Below, one piece after another: positions 56,899-64,000 of a DNA stretch of 64,000 nucleotides. Under the pieces are notes generated by a model. The model was not told the DNA's origin and ran no database searches. It saw only the letters and a program-made list of their open reading frames with translations. Positions within the stretch are counted from its first letter, which is position 1. The number at the start of each line of letters is the position of its first letter. A program made the position numbers and the translations under genes. The stretch comes from Hongsoonwoonella zoysiae (GTDB taxonomy: Bacteria > Pseudomonadota > Alphaproteobacteria > Rhizobiales > Stappiaceae), in contig NZ_JABRXF010000002.1 in assembly GCF_013266695.1 (NCBI RefSeq), forward strand, positions 558,001 through 622,000. Direction: 5' to 3'.

Positions 56899-58116
56899 TT
56901 ATCCGCTCAGCATGTCTTTTAGCGTCAGCGTAATAACTTCCGTTGCAGCTCGCAGGTCCGCCAGCATGATATGCTCATCCGCCCCGTGTGCGTTCGCTTC
57001 GGCGATGGATCGCGGTCCGGCTCCGTAAAGCACCGTTGGGATCCCAACCTGCGTATAGTGGCGCGCATCGGTGTATAGCGGTATGCCGGTGTCGCGCACG
57101 TCTTCGCAAAGCACCTCGCCCGCGTGATGCTTGACGACTTCGGCAAGCCGCTCGGTTCCAGAGATCGGGCGCATCGGATCGGCGAGCATGATACGCCTGC
57201 ACTCGACCTCAAGGCTTTCGTGGTCAGGCGCAGCGGTTTCGATCAGATCCTTCAACGCCTCTTCGGCCGCGTCGCCGTCCTCTTCCGGAATCAACCGGCG
57301 GTCGACACGCAGCGTCACGCGATCCGGCACGACATTCGTGTTTATGCCGCCTTCAATGAGACCGACAGTGAGTTGCGGCGAGCCGATGCCGGGCGTCTCG
57401 CTTTTGATCTTATGCAGCCGTTTGCGTTCCTCGTAGAGTGCTGCAAGCACTGGTGTTGCAGCCTCCAGCGCATCGGCGCCGTTTTCCGGCGTAGCCGCAT
57501 GAGCCTGCCTGCCGCGAATAACGATTTCGAGATGAAGACAACCGTTATGGGCCGTGGTCACCGCATGCGAAAATCCCGCGGAAATGGCATAGTCGGGCTT
57601 TGAAAGGCCCTGTTCCAACAACCATCTTGGCCCAACGAAGCCACCGGCCTCTTCATCATAGGTCAGGTGCAATTCAACAGTACCGTTCAGGCCGTCGGAC
57701 GTATCTTTCAACGCAAGAAGTGCAAAGGTGTACGTGGCGAAGTCGGATTTGGAAACTGCCGCGCCACGTCCGTAGATCGCTCCATTGATTTCCTCTCCGC
57801 CGTATGGGTCGCTCGTCCACCCCTCACCTGGCGGCACCGCATCGCCGTGGGCGTTCAAGGCAATCGTCGGCCCGGTACCTTCGCCGAACTTCTCGCGCAC
57901 GATGAGATTGGTAACATTGCGCATCCCGTGTTGCTTCACGAAAGGTTCGGGCACCGGATGGCGCTCGACCTGAAAGCCAAGGGCTTCCAGCCGCTTCGCT
58001 GTTTCCTCCGCATGAGCAATTGTGTCACCGGGCGGATTATCGCTCGGCAATCGGATAAGCGCCTTGAGAAAACCCACCTCCTCGGCCCACCGTGCATCGA
58101 TTGCCGCTTTGATCAC
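56899..58116 (-). CDS. M20-family metallo-hydrolase (ArgE/DapE-like)
   Basis: 405 residues from GTG 58116, overlapping the upstream gene's stop by 4 bp (GTGA). LNAHGDAVPPGEGW supplies His90 and Asp92. TYDEEAGG supplies catalytic Glu155 and Glu156. The bridging Asp expected in GRGxxDxK is replaced: the sequence is GRGAAVSKSD, with Val121 at that position and Asp125 four residues on. The lid domain (HLEIVIRGRQAHAATPENGADA) is present. It probably cleaves an amide of an N-acyl amino acid or a ureide, working with the next enzyme and the transporter. Confidence 0.85.
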   Translation of the reverse strand: MIKAAIDARWAEEVGFLKALIRLPSDNPPGDTIAHAEETAKRLEALGFQVERHPVPEPFVKQHGMRNVTNLIVREKFGEGTGPTIALNAHGDAVPPGEGWTSDPYGGEEINGAIYGRGAAVSKSDFATYTFALLALKDTSDGLNGTVELHLTYDEEAGGFVGPRWLLEQGLSKPDYAISAGFSHAVTTAHNGCLHLEIVIRGRQAHAATPENGADALEAATPVLAALYEERKRLHKIKSETPGIGSPQLTVGLIEGGINTNVVPDRVTLRVDRRLIPEEDGDAAEEALKDLIETAAPDHESLEVECRRIMLADPMRPISGTERLAEVVKHHAGEVLCEDVRDTGIPLYTDARHYTQVGIPTVLYGAGPRSIAEANAHGADEHIMLADLRAATEVITLTLKDMLSG

Positions 58117-59438
58117 GCTTTCATCTCCTGTTGCGCGATTTCCGCGACCCAACGGACCGTCGCCTCGACAGCCATCCCCATATCTTCGATGGATACATAT
58201 TCGGACGGATTATGGCTTATTCCCTTCCTGCATCGCACAAAAAGCATGCCGATATCCGTCAGAGCCTTCATTGCCTGACCGTCGTGCCCCGCGCCGGACA
58301 TCAGCCGGAACGGACGAATGCCCATGGATGCAATCGCGCGTTTCGCCGCGTCCTGAAAGATCTCGGAACAAGGAGACGTTACCACTTCATGAAACTGATC
58401 GAATTCGATCGGGCATCCGCGCTTCCTGGATATTCTAGCTGCTCGCGCCTTGATTTCGTCTATCGCCGCCGCTCGTGGCCTATCTGTTGCCGCGCGCAGA
58501 TCCAGCGTCATTTTCACTTGCGCCGGAATAACGTTTACCGCACCTGGATGGATCCCAAGCTCCCCGACGGTCGCCACGACACCATCGCTTCTAGCTGATT
58601 TGGCCGCCGTCTCCATAGAGACGATCAAATCCGCAGCGGCGGAAACAGCATCCTTTCGCGCATCCATCGGCACAGTCCCGGCATGTCCCGCTTCGCCTTG
58701 AACGGTAATCCAGTGACGCTCCGCACCGGCAAGTGACGTCACGATGCCAACCGGCAGGGCCTCCCTTTCGAGAACGGGCCCCTGCTCGATATGGACCTCC
58801 AGATACCCGACGAGCTTTTCGGGCACCTCCTTGAGATCTTGAATGTTTTCCGGGCGTCCTCCGAATTCGCGCAAAGCTTCGGCGACGCTGATACCATTCG
58901 CGTCTCGCGCGTCCAACTCGCTATAAGGCGCGGTACCGGCAAGGGCCGACGAAGATAATAGCGTGGTTGGAAAACGCACTCCCTCCTCGTCTCCGAAGGC
59001 GAGCACATCGATGTCAAATGGAAGGTCGATACCGCGCTTTCGCAGCTCGCGCGCGGCAAGAATCGCGCAGATGACACCAAGCGCCCCGTCGAATTTTCCT
59101 GCATCGATCACGGTATCGATGTGCGAGCCGATCAAAAGGCATTTTTCGCCATAGGCGGGCATTGAGGAAGGTAATCTGCCCCGCACGGTTCCAAGGCTGT
59201 CTTCGCGAACGTCAAGCCCGGCTTGCCGCATCCACCGGGCGACAAGATCCGCCGCATTGCGGTGCTCCGGGGTGAGGTAAAGGCGCGTTAGCTTGTCTTC
59301 TTCGGCAGATATCCGAGAAAGCTCATCGATGAGTGCGGCAGCCTCCTCGCCCAGCTCATGCGCGGTTAGCGGCGGCTCATCAGGCACCACGGCCCACTCC
59401 CCTGCTCGCCAGCATCCAGCTCTTGGATCTGGCGGCAT
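58113..59438 (-). CDS. M20-family amidohydrolase, allantoate/N-carbamoyl amino acid type
   Basis: 441 residues. LIGSHIDTVIDAGKFDGALGVICA carries the metal-binding His and Asp, FGDEEGVRF the catalytic Glu, HIEQGPVLE the next ligand and GHAGTVPMDARKDA the lid region. This is the hydantoinase/carbamoylase (allantoate amidohydrolase, AllC-like) branch, which removes carbamoyl groups or opens ureides. A shorter start at an in-frame GTG (VVPDEPP) is possible. It is 152 bp downstream of the binding-protein gene and coupled to the second M20 gene. Confidence 0.88.
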   Translation of the reverse strand: MPPDPRAGCWRAGEWAVVPDEPPLTAHELGEEAAALIDELSRISAEEDKLTRLYLTPEHRNAADLVARWMRQAGLDVREDSLGTVRGRLPSSMPAYGEKCLLIGSHIDTVIDAGKFDGALGVICAILAARELRKRGIDLPFDIDVLAFGDEEGVRFPTTLLSSSALAGTAPYSELDARDANGISVAEALREFGGRPENIQDLKEVPEKLVGYLEVHIEQGPVLEREALPVGIVTSLAGAERHWITVQGEAGHAGTVPMDARKDAVSAAADLIVSMETAAKSARSDGVVATVGELGIHPGAVNVIPAQVKMTLDLRAATDRPRAAAIDEIKARAARISRKRGCPIEFDQFHEVVTSPCSEIFQDAAKRAIASMGIRPFRLMSGAGHDGQAMKALTDIGMLFVRCRKGISHNPSEYVSIEDMGMAVEATVRWVAEIAQQEMKA

Positions 59439-59551
59439 GATTTAAAATCACGATTGGCATCGTCATGATATCGATATCTTATTGTCAGTTCGATATCGAA
59501 GCCAACACATCATCGTTTAAAATAAGAAATCCCATAAAAATCAATGGAAGC

Positions 59552-59578
59552 CGCCGGGACACGACCTGCATCCCGGCG
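59552..59578 (-). terminator. hairpin after the BMP-binding-protein gene
   Basis: CGCCGGGA (59552-59559 on the plus strand) and TCCCGGCG (59571-59578), perfect 8-bp arms with an 11-nt loop, lie 13 bp after the minus-strand stop and before a delayed T-rich stretch on the minus strand. It may be a partial terminator that lowers expression of the downstream amidohydrolases. Confidence 0.5.
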
Positions 59579-59590
59579 CTTTTAATCGTC

Positions 59591-60658
59591 TTATTGCGGT
59601 AGCTTGTCGTCCACGCCTTCGACGTAGAAATTCATGCCAAGAAGCGTGCCGTCATCGGCCGTCTCGCCTTCGGCGAGCCACTGCGTGCCGTCCTGCTTGT
59701 TGATCGGGCCGGTAAAGGGATGCAATTCGCCGGATTTGATCTTGGCTTCCGTCTCTTCCGCCATTGCCTTCACGTCATCGGGCATGTTCGTATAAGGCGC
59801 CATCGTGAGGATGCCTTCCGCCAAACCGTCCCAGCTCGACTGGGATTCCCAGGTCCCGTCGATCACTGCCTGGATCCGCTTGATATAGTACGCGCCCCAG
59901 GTATCGACGATGGCGGAAAGCTGCGTCTCCGGACCGGCTTTGATCATGTCGGAGGCCTGACCGAACGCATGGGCACCACGCTCGGCGGCAACCTGCATCG
60001 GAGCCGTGGAATCAGTGTGCTGCGTCAGAATATCCACGCCCTGATCGATCAAGGCCTTGGCGGCATCGGCTTCCTTGCCGGCATCGAACCAGCTGTTCAC
60101 CCAGACAACCTTGAGCTTGAAATCCGGATTGACCGATTGGGCACCGAGCAGAAATGCGTTGATGCCCTGAACGACTTCAGGAATGGGGAAGGAGGCGATG
60201 TAACCGGCAACGCCCGTCTTCGACATCTTCGCGGCGATCTGGCCGATGATATAGCGGCCTTCATAGAAGCGCGAATTATAGCTCGTGACGTTGTCGGCCG
60301 TCTTGTATCCGGTTGCGTGCTCGAATTTCACGTCAGGGTATTTTTTTGCGACCTTGATCGTGGGATCCATGAAGCCGAAGGACGTCGTGAAGATGATGTC
60401 GCAGCCGGACCGTGCGAAGCGCTCGATTGCGCGTTCGGCGTCGGCCCCTTCGGGGATATTCTCGACGAACTTGGTGGTCACCGCATCGCCCATAAGGTTG
60501 TCGGCTTCCTGCCGGCCGATGTCATGGGCCTGCGTCCAGCCGCCGTCGGTTTTCGAGCCGACGTAGACGAAGCAGGCCTCTACCGGGTCTTGCGCCTGGG
60601 CGCTGGCCGATCCGACAATTGCGGCGGCAAGGGTAAGTCCCAGAATTCTCAACTTCAT
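59591..60658 (-). CDS. BMP-family ABC transporter substrate-binding protein
   Basis: 355 residues from the ATG at 60658 (MKLRILGLTLAAAIVGSASAQAQ is the leader). The mature protein has VGSKTDGGWTQAHDIGR, ARSGCDIIFTTSFGFMDPTIKVAKKYP and QHTDSTAPMQVAAERG, the pattern of the basic membrane protein/PnrA family that binds purine nucleosides or related compounds. It is periplasmic. With the two permeases and ATPase just upstream it forms a complete importer. The amidohydrolases downstream suggest that a purine breakdown product may also be taken up. Confidence 0.93.
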   Translation of the reverse strand: MKLRILGLTLAAAIVGSASAQAQDPVEACFVYVGSKTDGGWTQAHDIGRQEADNLMGDAVTTKFVENIPEGADAERAIERFARSGCDIIFTTSFGFMDPTIKVAKKYPDVKFEHATGYKTADNVTSYNSRFYEGRYIIGQIAAKMSKTGVAGYIASFPIPEVVQGINAFLLGAQSVNPDFKLKVVWVNSWFDAGKEADAAKALIDQGVDILTQHTDSTAPMQVAAERGAHAFGQASDMIKAGPETQLSAIVDTWGAYYIKRIQAVIDGTWESQSSWDGLAEGILTMAPYTNMPDDVKAMAEETEAKIKSGELHPFTGPINKQDGTQWLAEGETADDGTLLGMNFYVEGVDDKLPQ

Positions 60659-60734
60659 GATTGCAACATCCTCTCTGGTTTTTTCAAGCAGGTGTGAACG
60701 CGCTTTGCCCGCTCTCCTGCTCTTCATACGTCGG

Positions 60735-61655
60735 TTATCTGTCCGGTACGAAGGGTTTTCCGAGCGAAGCCGGCGTATTCACAAGAGTCAACCGACGATC
60801 GCGCGAGATGATAACGAGAACGGCTATCGTCGCAAGGTAGGGAAGCGAGGACAATAGCTGCGATGGAATTCCGAAACCCAGCGCTTGCGCGTGCAGCTGA
60901 CCGATGGTAACCGCGCCGAAGAGGTAGGCGCCCGCAATTACGCGCAGTGGCCGCCAGGACGCGAAGACGACAAGCGCCAGAGCGATCCAGCCCCTGCCGG
61001 CTGTCATGTTTTCAACCCACTGGGGCGTGTAGGCGAGCGAAAGCTGCGCGCCGGCAAGGCCGGCGCAGGCCCCGCCGAACATGACCGCCAGATATCGAAT
61101 GCGGATCACAGGAATTCCAAGCGTATGCGCCGACGTCTGGCTGTCCCCGACAGAACGTAACGTAAGCCCGGAACGTGTACGAAAGAGGAACCACGCCACA
61201 CCCGCCACAAGGGCGAATGACACATATACGATGATGTCCTGCTTGAAGAAGACCGGCCCGAAAAACGGAATATCGGCAAGCAGGGGAATTTCGATCGGCT
61301 GCAGCTTCGTACCGGGAAGACCGACGTAAGGTTCGCCGATTGCCCCGGAAAGCCCCAGGCCGAGGAGGGTCAGAGCAAGACCCGTCGCTACTTGGTTCGT
61401 TGCAAGCGTAAGGGTCAAAAAACCGAACAGCAGCGAAAGAAAGACACCGGCTGCGATGCCGCCGATGATACCCATATACGGGCTTCCGGTACCGTGCGCG
61501 ATGGCGAAGGCGACGACAGCCCCGATCACCATCATGCCTTCGACGCCCAGATTCAATACGCCGGAGCGCTCCACGACCAATTCGCCAGTCGCGGCGATCA
61601 GCAGCGGTGTCGCTGCCGTAACGATCGTTATTATGACTGCGACAGCGAGTTCCAT
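60735..61655 (-). CDS. nucleoside-type ABC transporter permease
   Basis: 306 residues from the ATG at 61655 (MELAVAVIITIVTAATP), overlapping the upstream permease stop by one base. Eight or more hydrophobic segments. VERSGVLNLGVEGMMVIGA is the conserved BPD_transp_2 motif of the branched-chain/ribose/nucleoside permease family, and LRSVGDSQTSAHTLGIPVIRIR is the coupling region. It pairs with the other permease gene in the operon. Confidence 0.93.
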   Translation of the reverse strand: MELAVAVIITIVTAATPLLIAATGELVVERSGVLNLGVEGMMVIGAVVAFAIAHGTGSPYMGIIGGIAAGVFLSLLFGFLTLTLATNQVATGLALTLLGLGLSGAIGEPYVGLPGTKLQPIEIPLLADIPFFGPVFFKQDIIVYVSFALVAGVAWFLFRTRSGLTLRSVGDSQTSAHTLGIPVIRIRYLAVMFGGACAGLAGAQLSLAYTPQWVENMTAGRGWIALALVVFASWRPLRVIAGAYLFGAVTIGQLHAQALGFGIPSQLLSSLPYLATIAVLVIISRDRRLTLVNTPASLGKPFVPDR

Positions 61656-62746
61656 CAGTTTTCTCCCATCGCAAGCGACGGTGCACGCTTGGACACGAGG
61701 CGTATGCGGTAGAGGATCAGCGTGTCGCAAGCGAGAACGAAGAAGAGCAGCATGCCCTGGAAAACGCGGGTGATCTTGTCTGAGAGACCAAGAACGATCT
61801 GCGCTTCCTCACCGCCCAGATAGGATATTCCAAGCAGAATGCCGGCAAAGAGAACGCCGATCGGGTTAAGCCTCCCCAGGAAAGCCACGATGATTGCGGT
61901 AAAGCCGTAACCCGGCGAAACCACCGGCCGGAGCTGCTGAACAGCGCCGGACACCTCCGAAACGCCTGCAAGTCCGGCTAACGCACCTGAAAGCAGAAAT
62001 GCGAAGAACGTCATTTTCGCAGTTGAAAACCCACCGAAACGCCCTGCCCTTGGCGCCTGGCCGGTTACCTGGATCTCGAAACCCTTCAGCGTTTTGGAAA
62101 GCAGTATTGCAAGTCCAAGCACCGCCAGGATCGCGAATACCGCCCCATAGTGCGCCCGCCCGGATTCCAGCACTTCCGGAAGGATCGCATATTCATGGAA
62201 CGCACGGGATTCCGGGAAGTTGAATCCTTCCGGATTGCGCCAGGGGCCACGCACCAGCCAGTCGAGAAAAAGCTGGGCGACATAGACGAGCATCAGGCTT
62301 GTCAGGATCTCGTTCGTGCCGAAGCGTGTCTTGAGGAACGCCGGTATGAACGCGTAGGCAGCGCCGCCCGCCATGCCCATTATGATCATGAGTGGAAGGA
62401 CGAGTGAATTCTGGACGTCCGGAAACACGATGGGCATCATCGAGCCGACGACCGCACCCATGACGAATTGCCCTTCCGCGCCGATATTCCAGTTCGAAGA
62501 CAGGAAGCAAAGCGAAAGACCGGCGCCAATCAGGATCAATGGCGCGGATTTAACGGCAAGCTCATGAAGTGACCAGGTCGACGTCAATGGACTCACGAAA
62601 TAGATGTATAGCGCTTCGGCCGGGTCCTCTCCGATGACGGCAAACAGGATCGCGCCGAATACCAGCGTCAACCCGATTGCGATAAATGGCGAGGCGATCG
62701 AATAAAACGTCGAATGCTCGGACCGTTTTTCGAGTTCAAGCCGCAT
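61655..62746 (-). CDS. nucleoside-type ABC transporter permease
   Basis: 363 residues from the ATG at 62746 (MRLELEKRSEHST), which overlaps the ATPase stop by 11 bp. The frame open to 62782 would overlap further. SSNWNIGAEGQFVMGAVVGS is the BPD_transp_2 motif, and QVTGQAPRAGRFGGFSTAKM is the cytoplasmic coupling loop. About ten membrane segments. Longer N-terminus than its partner, as in YufP-like proteins. Confidence 0.93.
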   Translation of the reverse strand: MRLELEKRSEHSTFYSIASPFIAIGLTLVFGAILFAVIGEDPAEALYIYFVSPLTSTWSLHELAVKSAPLILIGAGLSLCFLSSNWNIGAEGQFVMGAVVGSMMPIVFPDVQNSLVLPLMIIMGMAGGAAYAFIPAFLKTRFGTNEILTSLMLVYVAQLFLDWLVRGPWRNPEGFNFPESRAFHEYAILPEVLESGRAHYGAVFAILAVLGLAILLSKTLKGFEIQVTGQAPRAGRFGGFSTAKMTFFAFLLSGALAGLAGVSEVSGAVQQLRPVVSPGYGFTAIIVAFLGRLNPIGVLFAGILLGISYLGGEEAQIVLGLSDKITRVFQGMLLFFVLACDTLILYRIRLVSKRAPSLAMGEN

Positions 62747-64000
62747 CGAACGCCGCTCCTTCGCCTTGAGCCGAATGTGCATCGGTTATTCCGCCCATCA
62801 GCAGACCAATCCTTTCTCGCGTCATTATTTCTGCAGATACGGCCTCCGAAAGCTCGCCGCGCGAGATCACCGCGATGCGGTCGGCCACTTCGAAAATCTC
62901 GTCAAGATCCTGGCTGATTACGAGAACGGCGCTTCCAGCCCGCGCCAGATCGATCAATTCCTGGCGGATGGTGGCAGCTGCGCCAGCGTCGACGCCCCAG
63001 GTTGGTTGATTGATGACGATTACGCCGGGATTTCGGTCGAGCTCGCGACCGACGACGAATTTCTGCAGATTGCCGCCAGAGAGCGACCTTGCCTCCGGGT
63101 CGTCATGTGACATGCGCACGTCGTAATTTTTCTTGATCTTTTTTTCGAGCTCCTCAGCTCGCGATCGGTTCACGAAGCCTGCGTTCACGAGCCCGTCGTT
63201 CACACCATGCCGCGTCAGCACGATGTTTTCCGATAGCTTGAGGCCCGGAACCGCGCCGTGCCCAAGCCGCTCCTCCGGCACAAAGGCCGCACCGGTCCGG
63301 CGCCTGTCGTTAACGCCTTTGCGGCCGACTGCTTGTCCGTCAATGAGTACGCTATCCGCCCGGTCCGCAAGGCGCTCTCCAGAAATCAGGTCGAATAGCT
63401 CGCCCTGCCCATTTGCCGCGATTCCGGCGATCGCAACGACTTCACCTGCGCGTACCGCAAGATTGACGTCCCGCAGCGCAACGCCAAACGGGCCGTCAGC
63501 CGGAGCGCTCAGACTGCCTATCACCAACCTCTCATCCCCAGGCTCACCGGCGCCGGTCTTGCGTACATCCTTGATTTCCGCGCCGACCATCATGCTTGCG
63601 AGGGTAGCCGGTGTTTCCTGCGAAGGGTCACATTCGCTGACGACCTCGCCGTGGCGCATAATCGTTGCGTGATGACAGATCTGCTTCACCTCTTCCAGCC
63701 GGTGACTGATGTACAATATCGCGCAGCCTTCGCTCGTCAGGCGCTGCAAGGTGATGAAAAGCTGATCCGTCTCCTGCGGTGTCAATACCGAAGTAGGTTC
63801 ATCCATGATGATGAGATCGGGCTCCTGGAGCAGGCACCTTACGATCTCCACACGCTGGCGGATGCCGACCGGCAGGTCGGCAACGATTGCTCCGGGATCG
63901 AGTTCCAGACCGTAATCGGTCGAAACGGTTCGTATACGTTCGGAAAGCGCGCGGATGGACAATTTGCCGGGAATGGCGAGAGCGATATTTTCAGCGACAG
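62736..64000 (-). CDS. nucleoside-type ABC transporter ATPase, 5'-truncated
   Basis: Partial gene whose start lies beyond the window; the reading frame is open to base 64000 (VAENIALAIPGKLSIRAL is the first visible part), and about 421 residues are seen. It keeps the end of cassette 1 (VEIVRCLLQEPDLIIMDEPTSVLTP, Walker B, and ISHRLEEV) and a complete cassette 2 with a divergent Walker A (GIAANGQGELFD) and signature LSGGNLQKFVVGRELDRNP, the RbsA/YufO-type two-cassette ATPase. It should drive uptake through the two permeases downstream. Confidence 0.92.
   Translation of the reverse strand, partial: VAENIALAIPGKLSIRALSERIRTVSTDYGLELDPGAIVADLPVGIRQRVEIVRCLLQEPDLIIMDEPTSVLTPQETDQLFITLQRLTSEGCAILYISHRLEEVKQICHHATIMRHGEVVSECDPSQETPATLASMMVGAEIKDVRKTGAGEPGDERLVIGSLSAPADGPFGVALRDVNLAVRAGEVVAIAGIAANGQGELFDLISGERLADRADSVLIDGQAVGRKGVNDRRRTGAAFVPEERLGHGAVPGLKLSENIVLTRHGVNDGLVNAGFVNRSRAEELEKKIKKNYDVRMSHDDPEARSLSGGNLQKFVVGRELDRNPGVIVINQPTWGVDAGAAATIRQELIDLARAGSAVLVISQDLDEIFEVADRIAVISRGELSEAVSAEIMTRERIGLLMGGITDAHSAQGEGAAFDAA

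Overview
The window is chromosomal DNA from an alphaproteobacterium of the order Hyphomicrobiales (Rhizobiales), probably near Mesorhizobium, Nitratireductor or another Phyllobacteriaceae member. The genus is a guess. The order is supported by the run dusB(nifR3)-ntrB-ntrC-ntrY-ntrX-trkA-dat-hfq-hflX, by a fused ispDF gene, by the run rlpA-dac-tmk-holB-metG-tatD-MBL, and by a palindromic intergenic element of the rhizobial mosaic type. Most genes are GC-rich. A few pockets, mainly 35.5-37.8 kb, are visibly AT-rich.

Layout. (1) 0-18 kb is core: two small membrane proteins, a thioesterase, lipA, a COQ10/RatA-type START protein, pncC, ispDF, dusB-ntrBC, ntrYX, trkA, a D-amino acid aminotransferase, hfq-hflX, mazG and arfB. 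(2) 18-21 kb is xylBA, closed by a strong terminator. (3) 21-33 kb is a catabolic block: a LysR regulator, a flavoprotein of the dimethylglycine/sarcosine dehydrogenase family and an MttB-like (COG5598) methyltransferase, divergent from a complete peptide-type ABC transporter with a Tat-exported binding protein. This looks like uptake and demethylation of a quaternary or methylated amine. (4) 33-39 kb is mixed accessory DNA: a DUF1194 VWA protein, a PPOX-class flavoprotein, a SLAC1/TDT channel, an AT-rich pocket with an SGNH-hydrolase-like membrane protein, and an adenylate cyclase fused to an alpha/beta hydrolase. (5) 39-47 kb is a copper-responsive island on the minus strand: CopA-type P1B ATPase, SHOCT membrane protein, CueR, four c-type cytochromes, a His-rich exported protein and an amino-acid permease. 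Two promoters with 19-bp spacers and CueR-type dyads sit in front of copA and cueR. The island abuts the 3' end of a tRNA-Ser(TGA). (6) 47-57 kb returns to core: rlpA, a DD-carboxypeptidase homologue with altered active-site motifs, tmk, holB, metG, tatD, an MBL hydrolase and recX. (7) 57-64 kb is a minus-strand nucleoside/purine-type (BMP family) ABC transporter with two M20 amidohydrolases, the likely import and breakdown route for a ureide or related compound. The ATPase gene runs off the window.

No CRISPR array, rRNA, transposase or integrase was seen. The most interesting items are the copper/cytochrome island with its two CueR promoters, the DD-carboxypeptidase homologue lacking canonical SxN and KTG motifs, the MttB/DMGDH/ABC locus with no corrinoid partner and a perfect 11-bp dyad between its arms, and the cyclase-hydrolase fusion.
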